A stretch of 64,000 bases of DNA from Paraburkholderia fungorum (GCF_003610895.1 NZ_MCAS01000002.1:186001-250000); one strand, 5' to 3'; positions 44,810-54,553 are shown, counted from the stretch's first letter. Translations and numbers: made by a program. The notes: generated by a model not told the origin, from the letters alone.

Positions 44810-44881
44810 CATTTGAGCTGTGAGTTAGTTTGAAGCGTGACCTGCGAGTTGACCTGTAACCCGGCCTGTAACTCGACCTGA
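44810..44881. repeat. Degenerate 12-bp tandem array at the cobK 3' end
   Basis: About six 12-base units run through the cobK stop into the spacer. The clearest are AGCGTGACCTGC, GAGTTGACCTGT, AACCCGGCCTGT and AACTCGACCTGA (44834-44881), preceded by two more diverged copies. On the coding strand they give the four-residue steps seen at the CobK C-terminus (RVTG, RVTG, QLAG). Confidence 0.75.
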
Positions 44882-45595
44882 AGCCCGCAATGCTTCCAGC
44901 AAGTCAGCCACGCTTGCAAACTCGCGATCGACGGCGGGCAGTTCGGGGCGCCGCAGCATGACGACCGGCAAACCATGCTCGCGCGCGACTTCGAGTTTCG
45001 CTTCGGTCGCGCTGCCGCCGCTGTTTTTGCTGACCACGACATCAAAGGCTTCCGCGCTGAACAGCGTGCGCTCGCCTTGCAGCGTAAACGGGCCGCGTGC
45101 CGCCAGAATCCGCGCGCGTGGATGTGCTTCGTACGCGTCGAGGCAGCGTATCGTCCAGAACTGCTGCGGCGGAATTTCGTCGAGATGCGCGAGCGGTTCG
45201 CGCCCGAGCGTGAAGAGCGGCCGCCTGAACGGCGCGAGCGCAACCGTGAGTTCGGCCCAATCGCCGACCATGCGCCAGTCGTCGCCCGCTTGCGGCTGCC
45301 AGCCTGCGCGGCGCAGCGCCCAGCACGGCACGCGCGGCGCGCCGCTCGCTTGCGCGGCATTGGCGCTGATCTGCGCGGCGTACGGATGCGTCGCATCGAT
45401 CACGAGACCGATACGTTCTTCCGCGATATAACGCGCCATGCCTTCGCTGCCGCCGAAGCCGCCCACGCGCACCGCGCAGGACAGATCGTCCGGCACCTTG
45501 CCGAGGCCCGCGAGACTGTACACGTGCTCAGCACCAAGTTGTCTGGCGATCCGCAAAGCGTCGCCGGTGCCGCCGAGCAGCAGGATCCGCATCAT
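44825..45595 (-). CDS. cobK: Precorrin-6A reductase
   Basis: A 256-residue NADPH-dependent reductase that reduces the macrocycle at precorrin-6A. The Rossmann-type start ILLLGGTGDALRIARQL and the motifs VGGFGGSEGMARYIAEERIGLVIDATHPYAAQISANA and FWTIRCLDAYEAHPRARILAARGPF identify the CobK/CbiJ family. SKNSGGSATEAKLEVAREHGLPVVML completes the C-terminal lobe. The last 15 residues come from a 12-bp tandem repeat and are probably dispensable. It starts 13 bases after cobL. Confidence 0.93.
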   Translation of the reverse strand: MMRILLLGGTGDALRIARQLGAEHVYSLAGLGKVPDDLSCAVRVGGFGGSEGMARYIAEERIGLVIDATHPYAAQISANAAQASGAPRVPCWALRRAGWQPQAGDDWRMVGDWAELTVALAPFRRPLFTLGREPLAHLDEIPPQQFWTIRCLDAYEAHPRARILAARGPFTLQGERTLFSAEAFDVVVSKNSGGSATEAKLEVAREHGLPVVMLRRPELPAVDREFASVADLLEALRASGRVTGRVTGQLAGHASN

Positions 45596-45608
45596 TGCGC
45601 CGCTCCGG

Positions 45609-46853
45609 TTACGGTTGGGGTGAAGGATCGAACGCGCCGTGCGTGTGATCGACCGACTTCGTCACCTCCAGCAGCGTGATCGGCAGCGCCTGGCGCCACG
45701 TATCGAAGCCGCCGAGCGGCTGGGCCTCGGCCAGCGCGATGCGGGTCAGCGTGCCGCCATGCAGCTCCCGCCACGCGGCAAGCACGGCCTCGCCTTGCAA
45801 CGTGACCGCGTTGGCAACCAGCCTCCCGCCGTCACGCAGATGCGCCCAGCAGGTATCGAGCACGCCCGGCGCTGTCACGCCGCCGCCGATAAACACGGCA
45901 TCCGGCACCGCCAATCCCGCCAGCGCATCGGGCGCGCGGCCCGCCACGAGTTGCAAACCCGGCACGCCCAACGCGTCGCGATTGTGTTCGATGAAGCGCT
46001 GACGCTCCGCGTGGCCTTCGATCGCGATCGCGCGGCACGTGGGGTGCGCGCGCATCCATTCGATGCCGATCGAACCACTGCCCGCGCCCACATCCCATAG
46101 CAATTCGCCAGGCGTCGGTGCGAGGCGCGCCAGCGTGATCGCGCGGACGTCGCGTTTGGTCAACTGACCGTCGTGGCGAAAGGCGTCGTCAGGCAAGCCG
46201 GCCGTGAGCGGCATACGCGGGGCGCCTTCCGTGGCGCGGCATTCGAGCGCGATCAGGTTCAACGCCGCCACCTCGCCCGCAGGCCACTTGTCCGCGCGGC
46301 CCGCTATGCGCCGCTCCCGATCGCCGCCCAAATGTTCCAGCACAGTCATCCGGCTCGCGCCGAAACCGCGCGCATTCAGCAACTCGGCAAGCGCTGCGGG
46401 TGTGCGTCCGTCGGCGCTCAGCACGAAGACGCGCGCGCCGTCGTGCAGATGAGCATTGAGCGCCGGCAACGGGCGTCCCACCAACGAAACCGTGGCGACG
46501 TCCTGCAATGGCCAGCCGAGCCGTGCCGCCGCCAGCGACAACGAAGACGGCGCGGGCAACACCCGCAACTCGCCCGCCGCCAACTGCCGCGCCAGTGTCC
46601 CACCGACGCCGAACAGCATCGGGTCGCCGCTCGCCAGCACGCACACGGGCGCGCCACGCTCCGCCAGCAAAGGCGCGAGATCGAACGGCTTCGGCCATGC
46701 CGCGCGGCGCGCGGCCAGCCGCCGCGGCAACATCGCCAGATGACGTTCGCCGCCGTACACCACCGACGCTTCCAGCAAAGCACGCCGCGCGGGCCTCCCC
46801 AAACCGGCGAAACCGTCATCGCCTATGCCCACCACGGTCAGCCACGCCGGCAT
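45609..46853 (-). CDS. cobL: Precorrin-6Y C5,15-methyltransferase (decarboxylating)
   Basis: A 414-residue two-domain enzyme. The N-terminal half is a corrin methyltransferase (CbiE-like, [14 protein letters not shown]..., [19 protein letters not shown]). The C-terminal half is the CbiT-like domain, with the SAM-binding [18 protein letters not shown]. It methylates C5 and C15 and removes the C12 acetate carboxyl. Fusion of the two halves is typical of the aerobic pathway. GAGGAAGGA precedes the ATG. It heads the minus-strand group and is divergent from the riboswitch-controlled cobG group. Confidence 0.94.
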   Translation of the reverse strand: MPAWLTVVGIGDDGFAGLGRPARRALLEASVVYGGERHLAMLPRRLAARRAAWPKPFDLAPLLAERGAPVCVLASGDPMLFGVGGTLARQLAAGELRVLPAPSSLSLAAARLGWPLQDVATVSLVGRPLPALNAHLHDGARVFVLSADGRTPAALAELLNARGFGASRMTVLEHLGGDRERRIAGRADKWPAGEVAALNLIALECRATEGAPRMPLTAGLPDDAFRHDGQLTKRDVRAITLARLAPTPGELLWDVGAGSGSIGIEWMRAHPTCRAIAIEGHAERQRFIEHNRDALGVPGLQLVAGRAPDALAGLAVPDAVFIGGGVTAPGVLDTCWAHLRDGGRLVANAVTLQGEAVLAAWRELHGGTLTRIALAEAQPLGGFDTWRQALPITLLEVTKSVDHTHGAFDPSPQP

Positions 46854-46920
46854 GCATCCTTCCTCATTCTGTATCGTCAAATATTGCGCTGTGCCACGCC
46901 GATCAAAGCGTCCAGCCTCG

Positions 46921-46948
46921 TTGAGCTATCCGAAAAAAGGCATAATAC
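46921..46948 (+). promoter_or_regulatory. Candidate promoter for riboswitch and cobG group
   Basis: TTGAGC and TAATAC are separated by 16 bases just before the riboswitch core. The match to sigma70 is moderate. The position fits a start of transcription a few bases upstream of the aptamer. Confidence 0.4.
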
Positions 46949-46949
46949 A

Positions 46950-47105
46950 GCCGCCGGTGCCCTTCGGGGCCGAAGAGGGAACACAGTGCCACTGTGGCTG
47001 CCCCCGCAACTGTATGCAGCGAGTCCGCCTGCGCTCCACGCCACTGGTTCGACCGGGAAGGCCGCAGCGGACCATGACCTGCCAGCCAGGAAACCTGCCG
47101 GCCAG
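46950..47105 (+). ncRNA. Cobalamin riboswitch
   Basis: The leader of the plus-strand cob genes shows the conserved blocks of the AdoCbl aptamer in order: CCGGTGCC near 46953, a GAAGAGGGAA block, GCCCCCGCAACTGTA near 47000 and the B12 box AGCCAGGAAACCTGCC (47084-47099). It is expected to lower cobG expression when adenosylcobalamin is plentiful. The gene start lies 44 bases after the B12 box, which leaves little room for a terminator and suggests translational control. No Rho-independent terminator is evident in that gap. Confidence 0.93.
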
Positions 47106-47142
47106 ACTGTTCGTGCCAGCCACCATCGGGCGGGGTGTACCG

Positions 47143-48711
47143 ATGCCGCAGCAACGCCCGCGCGGGCGGCGCTCAGGTCCTTGCGCGACGTTAAACCCGG
47201 TGTCCGTCTTGAACCAAGCTTCGCCCTCCACTGCTTTGCCCAACGCGGCCCTCGTGCCGCGGCCCTCGGCGTGTCCGGGGCTGCTGCGCATCGTCGCCGC
47301 GCGCGACGGCGGGATCTGCCGGATCAAATTGCCCGGCGGCGAGCTGAGCGCGGCGCAGGCCATCGTTATTGCCGACGCGAGCATGTGGCATGCAAGCGGC
47401 GTGATCGAGTTGACCAATCGCGCGAATCTGCAGGTACGTGGCGTGCGAAGCGGGCATGAAACGGCATTGATCGCGGCGCTGGTCGACGCGGGTCTTGGAC
47501 CCGCTATCGGACCAACCGCTGAACCGACTGTTGGACCGACTGTTGGACCGACCGCTGTGCTGACTGTAGGCGCCACTCCCGGATCGAGTACGACGTCCGC
47601 TGCCGAGGATGCGTCCAGCGTGCTGCTCGCGGCTTCAGCGGACGATGTGCGCAACGTGATGGTGAGCCCGACTGCCGGGCGCGATCCGTTTGCGCTGTTC
47701 GACACGCGGCCACTTTGCCTCGAACTGCTCGCCTTGCTGCAGACCGAAGCGCGTTTCGCCGCGCTATCGCCCAAATTCGCGCTGCTGCTCGACGGCGGCG
47801 AGCGCCTTGCAAGACTCGATCATCCGCATGACGTCTGGCTGGCGGCGACGCAATCGGACGGCGCGGTGCGATTTGTGTTCGGTCTGGCGGGCTGCCCGGC
47901 AAGCGAGGCGAACGCGCCACCCGGCGCTCTCGCTGCCGTGCTGCCGTCACAAGTCGCCGCCCTGGTCCGTGCGCTGCTGCATACGTTCCTCGACCTGGCC
48001 ACCGCCGACGCCACGCGCATGCGCCATGTGCTTGCCGCACATTCCTTCGACGCCGTCTTGCTGCACGCTCAACGGTATGTCGATTTCCCGCTGTCGCGCG
48101 ACATGTCGCTCGCACACTGGCAACGCGGCACGCCTGCCGATGCCACGCTGCGCCTCGGCGCGCATGCCCAGCGCGGCGTGGGCCTGCAACACGCAGGCGG
48201 TCAACCGCCGCTCGGACGCGTCACCGCCGTCACCTTGCGCGGCCTCGCCGAGATATCGCAACAGCGCGGCAATGGCACGCTGCGCATCACACCCTGGCAA
48301 AGCGTCCTGCTGCCCGATATCGCAACGCATGACGCACCGGCTGTTGTCGCTGACATGACCGCGCTAGGCCTCGCCTGCGATCCCGCGCAAGCGATTACAC
48401 GCCTGATCGCCTGCGCCGGTTCCACGGGCTGCGCCAAGGGCTTCGCCGATACCAAAGCCGACGCTCTGCTGCTGGCGGACCGCCTCTCCGGTGACGTCGA
48501 CGTGCATCTGAGCGGCTGTCCGCGCTCATGCGCCGCCGCGCATTGCGCGCCATACACGTTGCTGGCCACCGCGCCCGGCATCTACGACCTTTTTCAACGC
48601 GACGGCAAGCCAGGTTTCGGCTCATGCGTCGCGCGCCAACTTACGATCGAACGGGCCGCCGACCTGCTCGACTCATCGGCACACCCGGCCTGGAGCCCTT
48701 CAGATGCTTGA
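47143..48711 (+). CDS. cobG: Precorrin-3B synthase
   Basis: A 522-residue monooxygenase of the aerobic corrin pathway, related to sulfite/nitrite reductases. It converts precorrin-3A to precorrin-3B. The ferredoxin-like half starts GLLRIVAARDGGICRIKLPGGEL, with NRANLQVRGV as the sirohaem-reductase-like substrate motif. The C-terminal half has the 4Fe-4S cysteines CAGSTGC and CPRSC. A Gly/Pro/Thr-rich insert (about 119-146) comes from a 12-bp tandem repeat. The ATG at 47143 is the first usable start after the riboswitch but has only a G-rich, non-standard ribosome site. Its end overlaps cobH. Confidence 0.9.
   Translation: MPQQRPRGRRSGPCATLNPVSVLNQASPSTALPNAALVPRPSACPGLLRIVAARDGGICRIKLPGGELSAAQAIVIADASMWHASGVIELTNRANLQVRGVRSGHETALIAALVDAGLGPAIGPTAEPTVGPTVGPTAVLTVGATPGSSTTSAAEDASSVLLAASADDVRNVMVSPTAGRDPFALFDTRPLCLELLALLQTEARFAALSPKFALLLDGGERLARLDHPHDVWLAATQSDGAVRFVFGLAGCPASEANAPPGALAAVLPSQVAALVRALLHTFLDLATADATRMRHVLAAHSFDAVLLHAQRYVDFPLSRDMSLAHWQRGTPADATLRLGAHAQRGVGLQHAGGQPPLGRVTAVTLRGLAEISQQRGNGTLRITPWQSVLLPDIATHDAPAVVADMTALGLACDPAQAITRLIACAGSTGCAKGFADTKADALLLADRLSGDVDVHLSGCPRSCAAAHCAPYTLLATAPGIYDLFQRDGKPGFGSCVARQLTIERAADLLDSSAHPAWSPSDA
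47497..47580. repeat. Degenerate 12-bp tandem array inside cobG
   Basis: Seven in-frame 12-base units, with GGACCGACTGTT as the clearest, encode GPxx steps (GPAI, GPTA, EPTV, GPTV, GPTA and so on). It sits in a surface linker between the two conserved parts of the N-terminal half of CobG. Confidence 0.8.
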
Positions 48712-49330
48712 TTACATTCGCGACGGTCAGGAGATCTATCGCCAATCCTTCGCGACGATACGTGCCGAGGCCGACCTCTCACGCATCCCCGCCGACCTCG
48801 AAAAACTCGCGGTGCGCGTGATCCACGCCTGCGGCATGGTCGACGTCATCGAAGCGCTGCAGTTTTCCGCAGGCGCGGGCGCTGCCGGCCGCACGGCGCT
48901 CTCACAAGGCGCGCCGATTCTGTGCGACGCCGGCATGGTGGCGCAAGGCATCACCCGTGCGCGCCTGCCCGTCAACAACGAAGTGATCTGCACGCTCGCG
49001 CACCAGGACGTGCCCGCGCTCGCGCGCGAACTCGGCAATACGCGCTCGGCCGCGGCGCTCGAATTGTGGCGTCCGTATCTGGCCGGCAGCGTCGTGGTAA
49101 TCGGCAACGCGCCGACCGCCCTCTTTCATCTGCTCGACATGCTCGATGACGGTGCGCCCAGGCCCGCGTTGATTCTGGGTTTTCCGGTCGGCTTTGTCGG
49201 CGCGGCCGAATCAAAAGCAATGCTGGCCGAAAATAGCCGCGGCGTACCCTACGTCGTGATTCATGGCCGGCGCGGCGGCAGCGCGATGGCCGCCGCCGCC
49301 GTGAACGCACTGGCGACGGAGGTCGAGTAA
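48704..49330 (+). CDS. cobH: Precorrin-8X methylmutase
   Basis: A 208-residue enzyme that moves the C11 methyl to C12 to give hydrogenobyrinic acid. The start DYIRDGQEIYRQSFATIRAEADL is typical of the family. VIHACGMVDV carries the catalytic histidine, followed by GAPILCDAGMVAQGITRARLP and the ILGFPVGFVGAAESKAML block. The ATG overlaps the cobG stop by eight bases. It belongs to the riboswitch-controlled group. Confidence 0.94.
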   Translation: MLDYIRDGQEIYRQSFATIRAEADLSRIPADLEKLAVRVIHACGMVDVIEALQFSAGAGAAGRTALSQGAPILCDAGMVAQGITRARLPVNNEVICTLAHQDVPALARELGNTRSAAALELWRPYLAGSVVVIGNAPTALFHLLDMLDDGAPRPALILGFPVGFVGAAESKAMLAENSRGVPYVVIHGRRGGSAMAAAAVNALATEVE

Positions 49331-50062
49331 ATGACCGTGCAAGGACGTTTATTCGGCCTCGGCGTCGGCCCTGGCGACCCCGAACTCATCACGCTGAAAG
49401 CGCTGCGTTTGCTGAAAGCCGCACCCGTAGTCGCCTATTTCGTCGCCAAGGGAAAAAAAGGCAACGCCTTCAGCATCATCGAAGCGCATCTGCATGACAC
49501 GCAACAGCATCTGCCGCTCGTCTATCCCGTCACGACCGAAGCGCTCGAACCGCCGCTCTCGTATGAAGCGATCATCGCCGACTTCTACGACACCGCGGCG
49601 CAAATCGTCGCCGGCCATCTCGACGCGGGCCGCGACGTCGCGGTGATTTGCGAAGGCGACCCGTTTTTCTACGGTTCGTACATGTATCTGCACGACCGCC
49701 TCGCGGCGCGTTTCGAGGCTGAAGTCGTGCCCGGCGTGTGCTCGATGCTCGGCGGTGCGGCGGTACTCGGCGCGCCGCTGGTGTATCGCAACCAGAGTCT
49801 GTCGGTACTCTCGGGCGTGTTGCCCGAAGACGAATTACGCCGGCGTCTCGCCGATGCGGACGCCGCGGTCATCATGAAACTCGGCCGCAATTTCGACAAG
49901 GTGCGGCGCGTGCTCGGCGAACTGGGGCTCGCGCATCGGGCGCTTTACGTCGAACGCGCGACCATGGGCAATCAGCGCATTGTGCCGCTCGATGAAGTCG
50001 ATCCAATGGCCTCGCCGTATTTTTCGCTGCTCGTGGTGCCGGGGGAAAGATGGCAAGGATGA
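49331..50062 (+). CDS. cobI: Precorrin-2 C20-methyltransferase
   Basis: A 243-residue SAM methyltransferase that makes precorrin-3A. The N-terminal [33 protein letters not shown] and the [17 protein letters not shown] motif match CobI/Cbi[32 protein letters not shown] follows. The ATG directly abuts the cobH stop, and the 3' end overlaps the cbiG/cobJ gene by 13 bases, indicating tight coupling. Confidence 0.94.
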   Translation: MTVQGRLFGLGVGPGDPELITLKALRLLKAAPVVAYFVAKGKKGNAFSIIEAHLHDTQQHLPLVYPVTTEALEPPLSYEAIIADFYDTAAQIVAGHLDAGRDVAVICEGDPFFYGSYMYLHDRLAARFEAEVVPGVCSMLGGAAVLGAPLVYRNQSLSVLSGVLPEDELRRRLADADAAVIMKLGRNFDKVRRVLGELGLAHRALYVERATMGNQRIVPLDEVDPMASPYFSLLVVPGERWQG

Positions 50063-51834
50063 CGCCGCCGGCGATCGTGATTCTGGGCGCGGGCGCGTTG
50101 GCAACGGCGCGGCGTATCCAGACGCTGTATTCGGGCTCCCAGGTGCATGCCTTGCAAGGACGCGTCGAGGCCGACGTCGCGTATACGGAGCTCCGCGCGC
50201 ATCTGTGCGATCTGTATGCGCGCGGCACGCCGGTCATTGCGCTGTGCGCCGCAGGAATCGTGATTCGCTGCGTTGCGCCGCTGTTGTCGAACAAGGGCGT
50301 CGAGCCGCCGGTGCTCGCCGTGGCGGAAGATGGCAGTGCAGTCGTGCCGTTGCTGGGCGGTCTCGCGGGCGTCAATGTCATGGCGCGCGAGATTGCAGCC
50401 GCGTTGGCCGTGTCGCCTGCGATTACGACGAGTGGCGAGCTGCGTTTCGGAACGTGTGTGCTCAATCCCCCCGAAGGTTATGCGCTCGCGGATATCGCGC
50501 AGGGCAAGCGCTTCGTGTCGGATCTGCTGGCCGGAGAAAGCACTCGCATCGAGGGTGAAGCACCGTGGCTCGACGATGCGCAACTGCCGCGAGCCGAATC
50601 GGCACGTTTGGGGATTCGCGTGACGCCGCGTGCGTGGGACGGACGCGATGATGAGCTGGTGATTCATCCGCGCAGCGTGGTGGCGGCGGTCTCGTGTGCT
50701 GGCGCACAGTTCGCTGCACACGCGGAACTCGCCTCACACTCCGGTCCAGATGCGCAGACGGACGCGGGCGCGCGCATCGCCGCGCTGGTGCGCGAGGCAT
50801 TGGACTCGCATGGTCTTGCCGTCCTCTCGCTCGCGGCATTGCTGGTCTCTTCCGAACGCATCGCGGACCCGGCGTTCGCCGCTGCCGCGGCGAACCTGAA
50901 CGTGCCGCTGCGGTTTGCCGAGCCGCGCCCGGAGGACGGCGAGCCGCCGAGCAATCTGCTGCATGCCGCGCTGCGCGTCCCCTATCAGACGTTGCATGAC
51001 GACGCGGACGCGGGGGTTGCGCTCGCATTATCCGCGCTGGCAATCGACCCGGCGACGATCGGCCGCGCGCGCGGCCGCCTGACGGTAATCGGCCTGGGCC
51101 CTGGCCGGGCCGACCTGATGGTTCCCGCCGCCCGCACAGCGCTGAACGAAGCCACCGATATTCTCGGCTACGAAACCTACGTGAAGATGGCCGGCCCGTT
51201 GCGCGCCGATCAACGCGTACATGGAACGGACAATCGCGAGGAGATGCAGCGGGCGCGCCACGCGTTCGAACTCGCTGGCGCAGGACGGTCGGTGGTGATG
51301 GTGTCGTCCGGCGATCCTGGCGTGTTTGCGATGGCGGCTGCGGTGCTCGAGGCGCTTGAAGAAGGCGGCTCGACGCACGCCGGCTGGCGCGCGGTCGAAC
51401 TCGCTATCGTGCCGGGTGTGTCGGCGGCCATGGCAACCGCGGCGCAAGCCGGCGCGCCCTTGGGCCACGACTTCTGCATGCTGTCGCTATCCGACAATCT
51501 GAAACCGTGGGCCATCATCGAAAAACGCCTCCGCCATGCGGCCGAAGCGGATCTGGTGATGGCTTTCTACAACCCGATCTCGCGCGCGCGGCCATGGCAA
51601 CTGGACAAGGCGCTGGATATCGTGCGCGAGTATCGGGCGGCAGCGACGAAGGTGGTGCTTGGTCGCGACATCGGCCGGCCGGGCGGCACGCTGCGCACGA
51701 TCACACTGGGCGAGCTGCGCTCGTCGGATGTGGATATGCGCACGATGGTAATCGTCGGGTCGTCCACAACGCGGGGGTTTGCTAACGGTATCGACGGTGG
51801 CGAGTGGATTTATACGCCGCGGTGGTACGAGTGA
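50050..51834 (+). CDS. cobJ: CbiG-like / precorrin-3B C17-methyltransferase (CobJ) fusion
   Basis: A 594-residue two-part protein. Residues of about 1-330 resemble CbiG. They include [47 protein letters not shown] and a CobE-like C-terminal part. In the anaerobic pathway CbiG opens the lactone of cobalt-precorrin-5A. Residues of about 335-594 are CobJ/CbiH, with [43 protein letters not shown] and [20 protein letters not shown], the C17 methylation and ring-contraction enzyme. The CbiG part in a pathway with CobG is unexpected. It may act like CobE or have another role. Confidence 0.9.
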   Translation: MARMTPPAIVILGAGALATARRIQTLYSGSQVHALQGRVEADVAYTELRAHLCDLYARGTPVIALCAAGIVIRCVAPLLSNKGVEPPVLAVAEDGSAVVPLLGGLAGVNVMAREIAAALAVSPAITTSGELRFGTCVLNPPEGYALADIAQGKRFVSDLLAGESTRIEGEAPWLDDAQLPRAESARLGIRVTPRAWDGRDDELVIHPRSVVAAVSCAGAQFAAHAELASHSGPDAQTDAGARIAALVREALDSHGLAVLSLAALLVSSERIADPAFAAAAANLNVPLRFAEPRPEDGEPPSNLLHAALRVPYQTLHDDADAGVALALSALAIDPATIGRARGRLTVIGLGPGRADLMVPAARTALNEATDILGYETYVKMAGPLRADQRVHGTDNREEMQRARHAFELAGAGRSVVMVSSGDPGVFAMAAAVLEALEEGGSTHAGWRAVELAIVPGVSAAMATAAQAGAPLGHDFCMLSLSDNLKPWAIIEKRLRHAAEADLVMAFYNPISRARPWQLDKALDIVREYRAAATKVVLGRDIGRPGGTLRTITLGELRSSDVDMRTMVIVGSSTTRGFANGIDGGEWIYTPRWYE

Positions 51835-51897
51835 GCAGTTTGCCCACTCATACCATCTTCGTTGCAGCAACCTGGCTGCTCCAACGCGCTCCGTTCA

Positions 51898-51942
51898 ACC
51901 CCTAAGCCACTCAGGCCACCTAAACCACCTAAGCCGCTACCC
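51898..51942. repeat. Degenerate 9-bp tandem array at the SbcC-like gene end
   Basis: Units of nine bases, clearest as CCACTCAGG, CCACCTAAA and CCACCTAAG (51907-51933) with diverged flanking copies, span the stop codon of the minus-strand gene and run into the spacer. Confidence 0.55.
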
Positions 51943-54553
51943 TCAAATCATCGATCGCCCGCTGCCTCACCCCGAGATCGTCCCAAAGCTCCGGATGGCA
52001 CGTGAACACCAGAATCTGGTGCCGCGTGGCCGCGTCGATCAGCGCGCGCTTGATCGCGTCCCGTCGCGTGGCATCGGTATGCACGGCGGCGTCGTCGAGC
52101 ATCAGCAAGGTCGGGCGGCCCGATGCCTTCAACAGATCCGCATACGCGAGCCGCGTCAGGATGCCAAGCTGTTCCCGCGTGCCGAAGCTCAGCGCATCGA
52201 GGGTATCCGCGCGGCCATCACGCTCCAGCGTCGCGGGACTCAGATCGTCGCCAAGCGCAACCGTCGACTGCGGGAAAATCCGCTTCAGGTAATGCCCAAG
52301 CCGTTCGGTCAACGGCGCACGCAGTTGGGCCACCGCCGCGTCGCGTTCGTCGACCAGCACTTCATCCAGCAGACTCAACGCGCCCGCCCGCAAACTCAGT
52401 TCGTCCTTGCGGCGCGTGGCCTGCTCGACTGACGCTTTCACAGCAGCAAGACGCTCTCCAAGCCCGGACGCACCCACCGTCTCCAATTGGCTGCGCAATC
52501 CCGCGATCCGCAGTTGCCGTTCGTGCTGCTCGTTGCGCGCAAGCTCCGCCGACGCACGATAACGTTTCGCTTCCGCTGCCGGATCGTCCAGACGTGCCGC
52601 TTCCAGTTCGCGCGCACGTCCTTCGAGCTGCTTCTTCAGCGCCTCGACCTGCACACGCTGCTCGACGATTTTCGTCTGCCATTGCGCACGGCTGCGGCAA
52701 AACGCTTCGTCGCCCAGTTGGGCTTCCTTTCGCTGCAACTGAGCCGCGAGCGACTCGGTCGTCGCCGTCGCCGTGGACCTGCTTTCCGCCGCCTGCTCCA
52801 GCACTTTTCTCGCGGCTTCCAATGCCTCACGCGCGATACCGGCGTCGCGGCGAGCCTCGTCGAGCGGGGGCGCCGCCGACACATCCGGCAGGACCGCCAG
52901 CCGCTCATTCGAGGTCTGCAACCGTGCAGCGGCCGTCGCCAACGCGGCACGCAGCGCGTCGATACCCTGCGGCGCATGCAACTCGAGAATCTTCGCCTGG
53001 CTTTTCTGCTGCGCGACGAGCGCCTTCCACTGCTCGTGCCGGGCCTCTGCGTCGCCCAACGACGCCACGCCCAGCGCCTGCAACAACTGCGCATGGCGGG
53101 TTTCGAGCGACGCCAGCCCGGACAGTTGCGCGGGCAGATCCGAAACGCCTGGAATCACGCGTAGTTCGCCGAGCTCGCCAAGACCGATCCGCTTCTCCTC
53201 ATCGAGCCGCAGCACACCCGCGCCGCTTAACGTCGCATCGCCGACGGTGATCTCTCCATTTAACCGGTATTCGATGCGGGTCATCGCCGCTTCGGTACGT
53301 GCACGCAGCACGGTCAACTCGGCGTCGAGCGATTGGAGCTGCTTCAGTTGCGCGCCATCGATTTCGAGCGCCGCCGCCGCGCGCGTCGCCTCCAGCACGG
53401 CCTCGCTGGCCTTGCCGGCGTCCGCGATCGCCGTTTCAAGCCGCTCGCTCTCGGTGCGGTGCAGCGCGATCTGACTGCGCAGATCGCCTGCGGTAACCGC
53501 GGCGTTCGCAAGTTCGTGGGCGCGGGTCGCGTCGGCATACACCTGTTCGAGCTGCGCCACGTTCGTCTGCGCCTGCGCGTGCTCGTTCTGCACCGCCGAC
53601 ACCTTGGCGCGTGCGGCGTCGAGTTGCTGACGTTCGCGTGCCACGGCGGCTTCCAGTTCGTTCGCCGTCTGTTCCTGCTGCAACGAGAATGCCAGTTCCG
53701 CGTCGCTCAATTGCAATGACTTCGAGAGCACCTGAAGACTGCGTTCGAGTTCCGCCGCGGCATCGGCACGCTGTTGCGCCTGCAGCGCTTTCTGCTCGTG
53801 AAGTTCCCACGGACGCTTGCCTTGCGCATCGTCGAAGGCTTCCTGTTGCGCGGCAAGCCGCCCAAGGTTCTCGTCGAACGTTTGGCGCTGCTGCTCCAGT
53901 TCATCCCGTTCGCCAATGAGCGCCGCCAACGCCTGTTCAGCCTCGGCCAACGGCCCGGTGGACTTTTGCGTCCGCGCTGTAAGCAGTTGCCGAAGCTCGC
54001 GCTGCACCGCCGCGATCAGCGCATCCTCGCCGGCGGATTCGGTGCTGCCCGAAAGTTGCGAAAGGGCATCGCGCAGATACTGCGCCGCGTGCCCGGTGGA
54101 ATCGCGCAGCTCCTGCGTGCCGCCTTGCTGCACCCACAACAGGCCCGGCACGCCGGCGTTCTCCGCCTTGAGCGGCCCACGCGCGGCACGGGAAAAACCG
54201 AGCAACGCAGCGAGCTTGTCCTCGGCTTCATCTTCACCGAACACCGCCTGACCGATCTTCAGCTCGCAACGCTGGCGTGTGACAAACTGCTTCGACAGCC
54301 GGCAGGCCGTGCCGTCCATATCGAAGGTCACTTCAACCGAGGGCTGCCCGCTCGCCTTACCCCATGGCAGCAGGTCTTTCAGATGCGAAGCCTCGTAGCG
54401 TTCGAGGAACACCGCTCGCACGGCTTCGGCGATTGTGCTCTTGCCTGCCTCGTTCGGACCGGTAAACAGGTTGAGCCCGGGCTGCAGATCATCGATAACG
54501 AGCCGGCCGGTGAACTGCTTGAACTCCTGAATCGCGATACGTTCCAGCCTCAT
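51929..54553 (-). CDS. SbcC/Rad50-like ATPase, YhaN type
   Basis: An 874-residue DNA-repair-type ATPase. Walker A is GPNEAGKST near the N-terminus, the signature motif is LSFGTREQLG, and Walker B is LLMLDDAAVHTD near the C-terminus, with a FTCHPEL switch segment. Between them lie two long coiled-coil stretches. The zinc-hook CxxC of Rad50/SbcC is absent. The centre instead has a short beta-rich block (LNGEITVGDATLSGAGVLRLDE...LGELRVIPG). This resembles YhaN-type proteins. It is coupled by an ATGA overlap to the SbcD-like nuclease and should form a complex with it. Confidence 0.88.
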   Translation of the reverse strand: MRLERIAIQEFKQFTGRLVIDDLQPGLNLFTGPNEAGKSTIAEAVRAVFLERYEASHLKDLLPWGKASGQPSVEVTFDMDGTACRLSKQFVTRQRCELKIGQAVFGEDEAEDKLAALLGFSRAARGPLKAENAGVPGLLWVQQGGTQELRDSTGHAAQYLRDALSQLSGSTESAGEDALIAAVQRELRQLLTARTQKSTGPLAEAEQALAALIGERDELEQQRQTFDENLGRLAAQQEAFDDAQGKRPWELHEQKALQAQQRADAAAELERSLQVLSKSLQLSDAELAFSLQQEQTANELEAAVARERQQLDAARAKVSAVQNEHAQAQTNVAQLEQVYADATRAHELANAAVTAGDLRSQIALHRTESERLETAIADAGKASEAVLEATRAAAALEIDGAQLKQLQSLDAELTVLRARTEAAMTRIEYRLNGEITVGDATLSGAGVLRLDEEKRIGLGELGELRVIPGVSDLPAQLSGLASLETRHAQLLQALGVASLGDAEARHEQWKALVAQQKSQAKILELHAPQGIDALRAALATAAARLQTSNERLAVLPDVSAAPPLDEARRDAGIAREALEAARKVLEQAAESRSTATATTESLAAQLQRKEAQLGDEAFCRSRAQWQTKIVEQRVQVEALKKQLEGRARELEAARLDDPAAEAKRYRASAELARNEQHERQLRIAGLRSQLETVGASGLGERLAAVKASVEQATRRKDELSLRAGALSLLDEVLVDERDAAVAQLRAPLTERLGHYLKRIFPQSTVALGDDLSPATLERDGRADTLDALSFGTREQLGILTRLAYADLLKASGRPTLLMLDDAAVHTDATRRDAIKRALIDAATRHQILVFTCHPELWDDLGVRQRAIDDLRVAA

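Noticed and set aside
51835..51928. Terminator between the cobJ fusion and the SbcC-like gene
   Set aside because: No convincing stem with a T run. The region instead holds the 9-bp degenerate repeats.
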